Below, piece after piece: positions 32,796 through 40,855 of a DNA stretch of 61,036 bases. Within the stretch, counting starts at the first letter, position 1. Each line of letters begins with the position of its first letter. A program made the translations under genes and the position numbers. This DNA comes from JAISST01 sp050434145. Its GTDB lineage: Bacteria; Fusobacteriota; Fusobacteriia; Fusobacteriales; Fusobacteriaceae. A model generated the notes under the pieces. The model ran no database searches. It saw nothing but the letters and a program-made list of their open reading frames with translations, and had not been told where the DNA came from. Where the stretch lies: positions 1 to 61,036 of the forward strand of contig NZ_JBNPVX010000015.1 in the NCBI RefSeq assembly GCF_050434145.1, read 5' to 3'.

Positions 32796-33475
32796 AAAAT
32801 ATCTTAATAGTAGTAGCTGCAGGATATGGAAAGAGAATGCAATTATCATATCCAAAACAATTTTTAGAGTATAAAGGAAAACCCCTGTTCATAAGACCAG
32901 TATTAATTGGAAATGATAGTGAATTAATAGATCTAATTATTATTGTTACACAAAAAGAAAATATTCAAAAAATAGATACTATTTGTAAGTTAAATAATGT
33001 AAATAAACCTTACAATGTAATACCAGGTGGATTAGAGAGACAAGAATCTGTCTATAATGGAATTAAAGAACTTGAAAATATAGAGAATTTAGCTGAAAAT
33101 GCAATAATTTTTGTCCAAGATGGCGTGAGACCTTTTTTTAAAGAAAAATATATTAAAGATTCTTTAGACGAAATAAATAATAATGATGTAGATGGAGTTG
33201 TAATTGGAGTGCCAGTGAAAGACACTATTAAAATTATTGATAGTAATGGATTTATTATCTCTACTCCAGAAAGAAAAACTTTGATAGGGGCAAATACTCC
33301 ACAAGTTTTTAAGCATAAAATCTTAAAAAAAGCATATGAAATGGCTCGAGATACAAATTTTTTAGGTACTGATGACTCATCTCTGGTAGAAAAAATAGGT
33401 GGGAAAGTAAAAATAATTATTGGAGATTATGATAATATTAAGATTACTACACCAGAAGACTTAAAATTTATATAG
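32771..33475 (+). CDS. ispD: 2-C-methyl-D-erythritol 4-phosphate cytidylyltransferase
   Basis: 234 residues, the CTP-dependent third enzyme of the MEP pathway. Nucleotide motif VVAAGYGKRMQLSYPKQFLE near residue 14, then GGLERQESVYNGI, VQDGVRPFF and the C-terminal LGTDDSSLVEKIGGKVKIIIG. ATG 32771 overlaps the mutS2 end by 25 bases and uses a GGAGG at 32759-32763 that lies inside mutS2. Unlike many genomes, no ispF is fused or adjacent. Confidence 0.94.
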   Translation: MYSSYSEIKNILIVVAAGYGKRMQLSYPKQFLEYKGKPLFIRPVLIGNDSELIDLIIIVTQKENIQKIDTICKLNNVNKPYNVIPGGLERQESVYNGIKELENIENLAENAIIFVQDGVRPFFKEKYIKDSLDEINNNDVDGVVIGVPVKDTIKIIDSNGFIISTPERKTLIGANTPQVFKHKILKKAYEMARDTNFLGTDDSSLVEKIGGKVKIIIGDYDNIKITTPEDLKFI

Positions 33476-33551
33476 AATAATATGTAACAAAATATTTAAT
33501 TGATAAAGCTAAAAATGGCTTTATAATATCTTAAATAAAAGGAGATTCAAT

Positions 33552-34385
33552 ATGAAAATTTCTCTTGAACAAATGTATCCGACATTAGGTGATGTAGAAA
33601 AAAATCTTTCTAAAATAATAGATAGAATTGATGAAGGAATAAAAAATGATGTAAATCTAATAATTTTTCCTGAATTATCACTTACAGGATACTGTATGGA
33701 AGAAATGGTATTTGATATTGCGATGGAAAAAGTTCCCCAAATTTTATTAGAAAAAAGCAGAGAAATAGATATAGTGTTTGGAATGGCTGAATTAGGGCAA
33801 GAACAATATCCATATAATAGTGCGTTTTACTTGTCACAAGAAAGAATATTACATAGACATAGAAAAGTTTATTTGCCAAATTATGGTTTGTTTACAGAAG
33901 GTAGATACTTTATTGAAGGACAATTTTTTTCAGCATTTGATACGAGATTTGGAAGAATGGGATTACTAGTATGCGAAGATGCGTGGCATCAATCTGCTGG
34001 ATACCTCTTAGCACAAGATGGGGCACACATTATTATCAATATCTGTAATTCGCCAGCTAGACTTACTGGAGCAAAAGATACATTATCAGAAAATTGGAAA
34101 TCTCTAACAAAAGCCTCTTCAATATCAAATGGAGTATATAATATAGTAGTAAACAGAGTAGGTGTAGAAGATGGAATTTCTTTTTGGGGAAATTCTTTTA
34201 TAGTGTCACCTGCTGGAAAAATTGAGATCCAAGGAGATTACTTTAACGAAGAAAGTATTGTTTATGATTTGGATATAAATGCTGTAAAGCGCGCTAGGTC
34301 TTCTTCACCATCATTTAAAAATGAACGTATAGATATAGTAATTGATAGTTTAAAAAGAATAAAAAATAAAAAGGTAAAATTATAG
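33552..34385 (+). CDS. Nitrilase-superfamily carbon-nitrogen hydrolase
   Basis: 277-residue amidase. The catalytic triad is visible: Glu in IIFPELSLTGYCMEEM (near 42), Lys in HRHRKVYLPNYGLF, and Cys in MGLLVCEDAWHQSAGYL. The wording of these motifs resembles the glutaminase half of NAD synthetase, but no synthetase domain follows, so the substrate is open. AGGAG about eight bases before ATG 33552. Transcribed with ispD and the following genes. Confidence 0.9.
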   Translation: MKISLEQMYPTLGDVEKNLSKIIDRIDEGIKNDVNLIIFPELSLTGYCMEEMVFDIAMEKVPQILLEKSREIDIVFGMAELGQEQYPYNSAFYLSQERILHRHRKVYLPNYGLFTEGRYFIEGQFFSAFDTRFGRMGLLVCEDAWHQSAGYLLAQDGAHIIINICNSPARLTGAKDTLSENWKSLTKASSISNGVYNIVVNRVGVEDGISFWGNSFIVSPAGKIEIQGDYFNEESIVYDLDINAVKRARSSSPSFKNERIDIVIDSLKRIKNKKVKL

Positions 34386-34398
34386 AGGTAGAAAAAGA

Positions 34399-35730
34399 AT
34401 GTTAAAAAAAATGAAAAAGTTAGTTGTATCCATTGTTCTTTTAGTGATAGTTTTTGTAGGATATAGAATTCATATTAAAAAGTCTCCAATAGATTTTATA
34501 AAAAATGATACAAAATCTATTATTATACTGGATAAAATTTCTAATAAAAATTTTAAAGAATTAGAATTAATTCTTTGCGATTTTATGAAAAAAGAGGATA
34601 TAGAAAAATTAGGTAAAAATAAAAAATATGTATCAGAAGTATATATAATATCTGATGATGAACTCTATAATCATGCTATAGATTTTGTTGCAATAGTAGA
34701 TACAGGAATGTATTATTATCCTGCCCTTAGTCAGTGGAAATCATATTTTACCAAAATAGATGATATATATAAAACAAAAGAAAAATATAAAGAAGAAATA
34801 AAAAATATTTTTCCCAATGTAGATGTTTTATATGCTGATTATAAAGGAGGTTTATTCTTTGTTTCCAATAAAATAGAATATTTAAAAAAGTATTTGGAAG
34901 AATCTGAAGAAAAAAATAAAAATCTAGAAACTATAATCAAAGAAAGTAAGTCTAACCTATATACCTTTGTTTATAATAACAGCAATACTAAAGAATTCGG
35001 GATGGATTTTGTTACACTAACAGCTTCATTAAAGGATAAGGAAATATTTCAAAATATTAAAATTTATTTGAATGAAATGATATATTCTTTTCTGGATTAT
35101 CAGCCAGACAAAAGAAGGTTGAAAGATGATATTACAAATGATTCTATATATATTTCCATGGAAGATTTTTCTAAATTAGAGAAAATAATTTTTAATCAAT
35201 ATAATTTTAATAGAACAATGAGCTCATTATTTTCACTAACAACTGCATTTTTAGGAATAAATGTAAAGGATGAAATGAAAAACATTGATGGAGAAGTGCT
35301 TATTGATTTCAATAATGATAAAATTATTATTGCATTGAAAGATGTGGAACGAATAAAAAAATTGTATGGAACATTGGGAAAATTTGCATTTTTAAGCAAT
35401 GATGTTGTTGAGATAGATGTGGATAAAAAACTCTTGACACTTCATTCAATGCTAGGAAGTAAAAAACATAATATACCAAATAAAAATGAGAAGAAAAAAG
35501 TATATATAAGAAAAGAGCAATTTCTCTATGGTCATATTACCCCAAGTAGAATGGATGAAATAAGCAAAATAAATCCATCTGATATGTTAGATTTGGAAAA
35601 GAATCTTATAAAAAAAGATATTGTTATTAAAGGTGTAGATGGAGTAATAGAGATAGAAACAATTATAACAAAAGAAGATTTGTTAATACATATAAATAAC
35701 TATAGAGAAAAAATAAAAGGAAAAAAATAG
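34399..35730 (+). CDS. Membrane-anchored hypothetical protein
   Basis: 443 residues. A basic N-terminus and one membrane helix (about residues 8-24) anchor a large domain outside the cytosol. It is Lys/Asp/Glu/Ile rich with Tyr-rich strands, no cysteine pairs and no catalytic motif I can name. The alternation of helices and strands suggests two similar halves (around 30-200 and 210-420), but I could not verify this. It starts 13 bases after the nitrilase gene, so is part of the operon. No family recognised. Confidence 0.85.
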   Translation: MLKKMKKLVVSIVLLVIVFVGYRIHIKKSPIDFIKNDTKSIIILDKISNKNFKELELILCDFMKKEDIEKLGKNKKYVSEVYIISDDELYNHAIDFVAIVDTGMYYYPALSQWKSYFTKIDDIYKTKEKYKEEIKNIFPNVDVLYADYKGGLFFVSNKIEYLKKYLEESEEKNKNLETIIKESKSNLYTFVYNNSNTKEFGMDFVTLTASLKDKEIFQNIKIYLNEMIYSFLDYQPDKRRLKDDITNDSIYISMEDFSKLEKIIFNQYNFNRTMSSLFSLTTAFLGINVKDEMKNIDGEVLIDFNNDKIIIALKDVERIKKLYGTLGKFAFLSNDVVEIDVDKKLLTLHSMLGSKKHNIPNKNEKKKVYIRKEQFLYGHITPSRMDEISKINPSDMLDLEKNLIKKDIVIKGVDGVIEIETIITKEDLLIHINNYREKIKGKK

Positions 35731-35814
35731 TATTATAAATTAATTTGACGAAAATATAAGGAAAGGCTATAATGGTTATGTTAAAATAGGGGAAATATAT
35801 GGTGGTGGAAAATT

Positions 35815-37239
35815 ATGATAAAAATACACAATACTCTTACTGGAAAATTGGATGAATTTGTCCCAATAGAAAAAGGATATGTATCCATGTATGTTTGTGG
35901 ACCAACAGTATATAACTACATTCATATAGGTAATGCAAGGCCTGCAATATTTTTTGACACTGTGAGAAGATATTTTGAATATAGTGGTTATAAAGTAAAA
36001 TATGTTCAAAATTTTACAGATGTTGATGATAAAATGATAAAAAAAGCAAATGAAGAAGAAGTAACATTGGAAGATGTTGCAGATAAATATATCAAAGCAT
36101 ATTTTGATGATACATCAAAATTAAATTTGAAAGAAACAGGGATGATAAGACCACGTGCTACAGATCATATAGATGATATGATAGAAATAATAAGAATTCT
36201 TATAGAAAAAAATTATGCCTATGTATCAGATGGTGATGTGTACTTTAGAGTAGAAAATTATAAAAATGAGTATGGTCAATTATCAAAAAAAAATATAGAT
36301 GATTTAATTAGCGGAGTAAGAATAGATGTAAATGAGCAAAAAGAATCTCCAATGGATTTTGCTTTGTGGAAAAAAAATAAAGAAGGAGAGCCAAGTTGGC
36401 CTTCACCATGGGGTTCTGGAAGACCAGGGTGGCATATAGAGTGCTCAGCAATGTCTCATAAATATCTTGGGAACAGTTTTGATATTCATGGTGGTGGAGA
36501 AGATTTGATTTTCCCACATCATGAAAATGAAATAGCACAGTCAAAATGCTGCTTTGGAGGGGAATTTGCACGATATTGGATGCACAATAGATATATCAAT
36601 GTTGATGGGCAAAAAATGTCAAAATCCTTGGGAAATTTTACTTTACTAAGAGATATCTTAAAGCATTATGATGGAAGAGTAGTAAGGTTTTTTGTGCTAG
36701 GTTCCCATTACAGAAAACCAATGGATTTCTCTGATCAAGAATTAAACCAAACAAAAACAGCATTAGAGAGAGTAGAAAATGCTCTTACTAGAGCGAAAGA
36801 AGTGTTGAATAATCCTCTTGATGAAAAAGGAGATTCATATTCGTCATTAGGTGATGTGCTAGAGAAAAGTAAAAAGAAATTTAAAGGAGCTATGGATGAT
36901 GATTTTAATACTGCTCAAGCAATAGGGGCAATATTTGAGTTGATAAAAGCTCTCAATAAGACAATAGAAAAAGAGAAATTTAATAGTGAAGGATATCAAG
37001 TATTATCAAATACAATTGAGTATATAAAAACTGTGATGGAAGATGTATTAGGAGTTAAATTAATTTTAGAAGAAAAAATTGAAAATTTAACAAAAGATTT
37101 AATAGAGTTGATACTAGATTTGAGAACAACAGTAAGAGAAAATAAAGATTGGGCTCTTTCAGATAAAATAAGAGATGGATTACTTAATCTTGGGATAAAA
37201 ATAAAAGATGGAAAGGATAAAACTACATGGACAATGTAG
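35815..37239 (+). CDS. cysS: Cysteinyl-tRNA synthetase
   Basis: 474-residue class I synthetase. The HIGH motif is YIHIGNARP after CGPTVYN (zinc Cys), further zinc ligands are in GWHIECSAMSHKYLG and the HHENE segment, and the KMSKS loop is DGQKMSKSLGNF near residue 267. The C-terminal anticodon-binding domain is complete. Start ATG 35815 after GGTGG. It overlaps mrnC by 13 bases; the cysS-mrnC pairing is common. Confidence 0.97.
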   Translation: MIKIHNTLTGKLDEFVPIEKGYVSMYVCGPTVYNYIHIGNARPAIFFDTVRRYFEYSGYKVKYVQNFTDVDDKMIKKANEEEVTLEDVADKYIKAYFDDTSKLNLKETGMIRPRATDHIDDMIEIIRILIEKNYAYVSDGDVYFRVENYKNEYGQLSKKNIDDLISGVRIDVNEQKESPMDFALWKKNKEGEPSWPSPWGSGRPGWHIECSAMSHKYLGNSFDIHGGGEDLIFPHHENEIAQSKCCFGGEFARYWMHNRYINVDGQKMSKSLGNFTLLRDILKHYDGRVVRFFVLGSHYRKPMDFSDQELNQTKTALERVENALTRAKEVLNNPLDEKGDSYSSLGDVLEKSKKKFKGAMDDDFNTAQAIGAIFELIKALNKTIEKEKFNSEGYQVLSNTIEYIKTVMEDVLGVKLILEEKIENLTKDLIELILDLRTTVRENKDWALSDKIRDGLLNLGIKIKDGKDKTTWTM

Positions 37240-37643
37240 GAATAATAAAAAAAAATGTTTTAATAAATAAAAAAGAAACTTCTGGATTGGTAATGGCATA
37301 TTTAGGAGATGCAGTTTGGGAATTGGTAGTAAGGGAGTACTTTATTAAGAAAGGCTTGAATATACTAAACTTAAATAAAAAAGTAACTTCATTTGTAAAC
37401 GCAAGGGTACAAAGTAGGATATATAAAGATATTTTTCCAATAGTAGAAGAAGAATATCAGGATATAGGTAGAAGAGCAAAGAATGCTAATATAAAAACAT
37501 TTCCCAAAACATGTGATAAGTTGGAATATAGAGAAGCTACAGGCTTTGAGGCAATAATTGGAGCACTTTATTTGGATGAGAAAAATTATATAATAGAAAA
37601 AATAATAGAAAAATACGCAGAGGAGGATAGAGATGGGATTTAA
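37227..37643 (+). CDS. mrnC: Mini-ribonuclease 3
   Basis: 138 residues, the RNase III catalytic domain without the RNA-binding domain, needed for 23S rRNA maturation in Bacillus. Motifs LVMAYLGDAVWELVVREYF, RAKNANIKTFPK and YREATGFEAIIGALYLDE carry the acidic metal ligands. Start lies within cysS, and its end overlaps mreB by 11 bases. Confidence 0.93.
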   Translation: MDNVGIIKKNVLINKKETSGLVMAYLGDAVWELVVREYFIKKGLNILNLNKKVTSFVNARVQSRIYKDIFPIVEEEYQDIGRRAKNANIKTFPKTCDKLEYREATGFEAIIGALYLDEKNYIIEKIIEKYAEEDRDGI

Positions 37644-38664
37644 ATTTCCAAGCTTTGGAGGTAGAAGCATAGGCATAGATTTGGGAACAGCCAATACACT
37701 TGTTTATAGCAAAAAACATAAAAAAATAATATTAAATGAACCATCAGTAGTAGCAGTAGAAAGAGAAACAAGAAGAGTTTTAGCAGTGGGAAATGAAGCA
37801 AAAGAAATGCTAGGAAAAACACCTGGTGGAATAGTCGCAGTAAAACCTTTGAGTGAGGGAGTTATTGCTGATTATGATATAACAGAAGCAATGATAAAAC
37901 ATTTTATCAGAAAAGTATTTGGAAGTTATAGTTTTTTTATGCCTGAAATAATGTTATGTGTACCAATAGATGTTACTGGAGTAGAGAAAAGAGCAGTTTT
38001 GGAAGCGGCAATAAACGCAGGGGCAAAAAAAGCATACCTAATAGAAGAAGCGAGAGCAGCAGCATTAGGGTCAGGATTGGATATTGCTGCTCCAGAAGGA
38101 AACATGATAATAGATATTGGTGGTGGATCCACGGATATAGCTATTATATCTCTAGGTGGAACTGTAGTGAGTAAGACTATTCGTACAGCAGGGAATAATT
38201 TTGATGCAGACATAATTAAATATATCAAAAAAACTCATAATTTACTTATAGGAGAAAAAACTGCAGAAGAAATTAAGATAAAAGTAGGAACAGCTTTACC
38301 ATTGGATGAAGAAGAGACAATACTTGTGAAGGGAAGAGACTTAATAATGGGACTCCCAAAACAAGTTACTATCAACTCTGAAGAAGTAAGAGAAGCTATC
38401 AAAGATTCTCTTATGGAAATAGTAGAATGTGTAAAAAGTGTATTGGAACAAGCTCCACCTGAATTAGCTTCAGATATTGTTGATAATGGGATAGTAATGG
38501 CTGGCGGAGGTTCTTTAATAAGAAATCTCCCAGAAATGGTTTCGAAATATACTAATCTAAATGTACGATTGGCTGACAATCCACTGGAAAGTGTAGTAAT
38601 AGGTGCAGGAATTGCATTGGATCAATTACATATTTTGAAAAAAATAGATAAAGCAGTAAGGTAG
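37633..38664 (+). CDS. mreB: Rod shape-determining protein MreB
   Basis: 343-residue bacterial actin that organises cell-wall elongation. ATP motifs: GIDLGTANTLVY (phosphate 1), IDIGGGSTDIAIISLGG (phosphate 2), and the adenosine motif VMAGGGSLIRNLPEM. Full length. GAGGA precedes ATG 37633 within the mrnC end. No mreC/D follow here. Confidence 0.97.
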   Translation: MGFKFPSFGGRSIGIDLGTANTLVYSKKHKKIILNEPSVVAVERETRRVLAVGNEAKEMLGKTPGGIVAVKPLSEGVIADYDITEAMIKHFIRKVFGSYSFFMPEIMLCVPIDVTGVEKRAVLEAAINAGAKKAYLIEEARAAALGSGLDIAAPEGNMIIDIGGGSTDIAIISLGGTVVSKTIRTAGNNFDADIIKYIKKTHNLLIGEKTAEEIKIKVGTALPLDEEETILVKGRDLIMGLPKQVTINSEEVREAIKDSLMEIVECVKSVLEQAPPELASDIVDNGIVMAGGGSLIRNLPEMVSKYTNLNVRLADNPLESVVIGAGIALDQLHILKKIDKAVR

Positions 38665-38669
38665 AAAAA

Positions 38670-39581
38670 ATGATAGAAAAGATCTCTTTTAATGACGAAA
38701 CGAAGATATTTTTACAGAATGAATTGAAAGCTCATCGAAACAGTGGAACATATCTTTTTTACGGAAAAGATACAAGTCAATTATTTGAAATTTCATTAAT
38801 ATTAGCAAAAGGTCTTTGTTGTCCAGAAACTGAAGATGATTTTTGTGATGCTTGTAATACATGTAATAAAATAAATAAACTTGTCTATAGTGATTTGGAC
38901 ATTATTGATACCCCAAATGGGATAAAAGTAGATACTGTAAGAGAATTGATACAAAAAGCTGCAACTTCACCATTTGAAGGAAATAAAAAAGTATTTATAT
39001 TAAAAAATATTCAAAATATGAAGAAAGAAGCAAGTAATGCTTTATTAAAGTTGATAGAAGAACCAAGTAAAGGTAATTTTTTCATAATGCTAACTAATTC
39101 ATTAAATATTCTTCCTACAATAAAGTCAAGAAGCATAATATTTAATTCTAAATTAAAAACTTCACAAGAATTAGGAATAAGTCCAGCTATATATAAGTTT
39201 TTTAGAGGAAATAGTGGTGAAATACAAAAATATAAGAATCTAAAATTGTCTTTGAATGCAAAAGTTTCTTTTGATAAAGTGGGGAAATTCTTGAAAAAAT
39301 ATTCTGAAGATGGAGATTTTACAAGCAAAGTGAATGTTTATTTGGCTATAAGGGATTTCATAGATAATAGAATATATATTTCTTTACATGATAAAATATT
39401 TTTTGCAGAAGAAATATTAAGAAGCGGCAATACAAGAGAAATACATAAAGAAATGGTTAGTTATGCAATAGATTATATGGGGTATGCTAATGGTATTGAA
39501 GATAGATTAATGCTAAAAGGATTTTTAAGATACCCTGTTAATATGAAAATAGCTTTAATAAATTTATTTACCAGTCTATAA
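38670..39581 (+). CDS. holB: DNA polymerase III delta-prime subunit
   Basis: 303-residue clamp-loader protein. It shows the AAA+ fold with a degenerate P-loop (LFYGKDTSQLFEIS, lacking GKT), as usual for delta-prime, a zinc module (CCPETEDDFCDACNTCNK), and KVFILKNIQNMKKEASNALLKLIEEP, the family hallmark. The SRC-like segment is changed to TIKSRSIIFN. Starts five bases after mreB. Could be read as a DnaX paralogue, but the degenerate P-loop and length favour HolB. Confidence 0.87.
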   Translation: MIEKISFNDETKIFLQNELKAHRNSGTYLFYGKDTSQLFEISLILAKGLCCPETEDDFCDACNTCNKINKLVYSDLDIIDTPNGIKVDTVRELIQKAATSPFEGNKKVFILKNIQNMKKEASNALLKLIEEPSKGNFFIMLTNSLNILPTIKSRSIIFNSKLKTSQELGISPAIYKFFRGNSGEIQKYKNLKLSLNAKVSFDKVGKFLKKYSEDGDFTSKVNVYLAIRDFIDNRIYISLHDKIFFAEEILRSGNTREIHKEMVSYAIDYMGYANGIEDRLMLKGFLRYPVNMKIALINLFTSL

Positions 39582-39659
39582 AAACATAACCATAAACCCT
39601 TGTGAATACTTAAAAAATAAAAAGAGCATAAAAAAAATAGCAAAAAAGAAAAAAAATAG

Positions 39660-39688
39660 TTGATTTATTATAAAAAAAAGGTTATTAT
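39660..39688 (+). promoter_or_regulatory. Promoter of the tRNA cluster
   Basis: TTGATT (39660-39665), 17-base spacer, TATTAT (39683-39688), about 17 bases before tRNA-Val. Confidence 0.75.
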
Positions 39689-39705
39689 AATAAGGTATCA
39701 GTAAA

Positions 39706-39781
39706 GGTCGCTTAGCTCAGTTGGGAGAGCACCTGCCTTACAAGCAGGGGGTCACAGGTTCAAGTCCTGTAGCGACCACCA
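39706..39781 (+). tRNA. tRNA-Val (anticodon TAC)
   Basis: Full cloverleaf of 76 bases with encoded CCA. Acceptor GGTCGCT pairs with AGCGACC, anticodon loop CTTACAA gives TAC, and the T-loop is GGTTCAAGTCC. Confidence 0.97.
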
Positions 39782-39787
39782 TAATTT

Positions 39788-39864
39788 GGGGGTGTAGCTC
39801 AGTTGGTTAGAGCGCCTGCCTGTCACGCAGGAGGTCGCGAGTTCGAGTCTCGTCACTCCCGCCA
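39788..39864 (+). tRNA. tRNA-Asp (anticodon GTC)
   Basis: 77 bases with encoded CCA. Acceptor GGGGGTG / CACTCCC with one G-U pair, anticodon loop CTGTCAC, discriminator G. Confidence 0.97.
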
Positions 39865-39893
39865 AAATTTATTTATTGTTTCTAAATAGGCAT

Positions 39894-39969
39894 GCCCAGA
39901 TAGCTCAGTCGGTAGAGCAGGGGACTGAAAATCCCCGTGTCGGTGGTTCGATTCCGCCTCTGGGCACCA
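39894..39969 (+). tRNA. tRNA-Phe (anticodon GAA)
   Basis: 76 bases with encoded CCA. Acceptor GCCCAGA / TCTGGGC, anticodon stem GGGGA / TCCCC with loop CTGAAAA, discriminator A. Confidence 0.97.
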
Positions 39970-39980
39970 CAAAATCTTTA

Positions 39981-40054
39981 GGCGACGTCGCCAAGCGGTA
40001 AGGCAGAGGTCTGCAAAATCTCCATCACCAGTTCAAATCTGGTCGTCGCCTCCA
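39981..40054 (+). tRNA. tRNA-Cys (anticodon GCA)
   Basis: 74 bases with encoded CCA. Acceptor GGCGACG / CGTCGCC, anticodon GCA, discriminator T as expected for Cys. cysS lies a few kb upstream. Confidence 0.97.
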
Positions 40055-40066
40055 AATAAAAATAAG

Positions 40067-40088
40067 ACAGCTTTTAGCTGTTTTTTTA
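40067..40088 (+). terminator. Terminator of the tRNA cluster
   Basis: Stem ACAGC / GCTGT with loop TTTTA and a run of T's. Confidence 0.8.
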
Positions 40089-40206
40089 TTTATACAATTT
40101 ACATATATTAAAGTTTATTGTATAATAATATAGAAATCTATTAAAGCAGACTATAAAATTAAGATTTTAAATTCATAATATACTGGAGGTGTTCAAAATA
40201 AAAATT

Positions 40207-40644
40207 GTGAAAGTTTTTTTAATATCAAATATATTTTTATTTGGAATTGTATTTGGAGAATTAAAATATGAAGATATAAACAAAGAACATTGGGCGTACA
40301 AATCAATAGAGAATTTAGTTAAAAAGGGAATCATAGAAGATAATTCTTATAAGTTTAATGGAAATGATCCAATATCAAGATACGATTTTGCGGTGAATCT
40401 TTCCAAGGCTGTGGACAGATTGGATAGTGGTAAAATGAATAAAAAGGATCTTAAAGTCATGGAATCACTCATTTCAGAATTTTCTCAAGAGCTAAATAAA
40501 ATTGGTTTTGATACTAATGCATTTAATAATAAAATTAATAACATTAATGAAACTATTGAATTGCTGAAAAAAAGGGTAGATGAAAATGAAATAAAGATCA
40601 ATAAACTAATAGAAAGAATAGATAGACTAGAGAGAAGAAGATAA
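40207..40644 (+). CDS. SLH-like secreted coiled-coil protein, start unclear
   Basis: About 145 residues. A signal peptide (KVFLISNIFLFGIVFG) is followed by one S-layer-homology-like module (EDINKEHWAYKSIENLVKKGII...SRYDFAVNLSKAVDRL, residues about 20-75) and a C-terminal coiled coil rich in Asn/Glu/Lys. Such proteins tether the outer membrane to peptidoglycan in Fusobacteria and relatives. No ATG exists. GTG 40189 overlaps the GGAGG at 40185-40189 and cannot be used with it; GTG 40207 has 17-base spacing; the codon at ideal eight-base spacing is ATA 40198. The coordinate given is the first usable standard start. May be a weakly expressed or recently damaged gene. Confidence 0.72.
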   Translation: MKVFLISNIFLFGIVFGELKYEDINKEHWAYKSIENLVKKGIIEDNSYKFNGNDPISRYDFAVNLSKAVDRLDSGKMNKKDLKVMESLISEFSQELNKIGFDTNAFNNKINNINETIELLKKRVDENEIKINKLIERIDRLERRR

Positions 40645-40665
40645 TAGGGAGTTGAGAAATACAAA

Positions 40666-40830
40666 ATAAGCAAAATATCACATCTAAGATATTCATTTTG
40701 CTAACTGGATAGCAAGGCACTGTCGACTCCCGACTGCAGCTGAGCATAGCGAGGCTGGAAGAAAAGAAGAATTAAAAGAATGATAAAAGTATGAATTTTG
40801 TAAGTAAAAAATAGTTTAGCAACAGCTTAT
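40666..40830. repeat. Dispersed intergenic repeat, copy 3 (inverted, half-length)
   Basis: The gap between the SLH gene and pgi is mostly the left half of the 24682-24987 element in reverse orientation. Shared blocks include CATTTTGCTAACTGGATAGC, AGCATAGCGAGGCTG (one change) and AAAGTATGAATTTT, ending in the terminal repeat CAACAGCTTATAA. Similarity stops just after the GCAAAATATC arm. It ends 14 bases before the pgi ribosome site. Confidence 0.75.
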
Positions 40831-40855
40831 AAAAAAGATAAATAAAGGAGGATTT

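Noticed and set aside
38670..39581. Reading the holB frame as DnaX (tau/gamma)
   Set aside because: The P-loop lacks GKT and the length is that of delta-prime.
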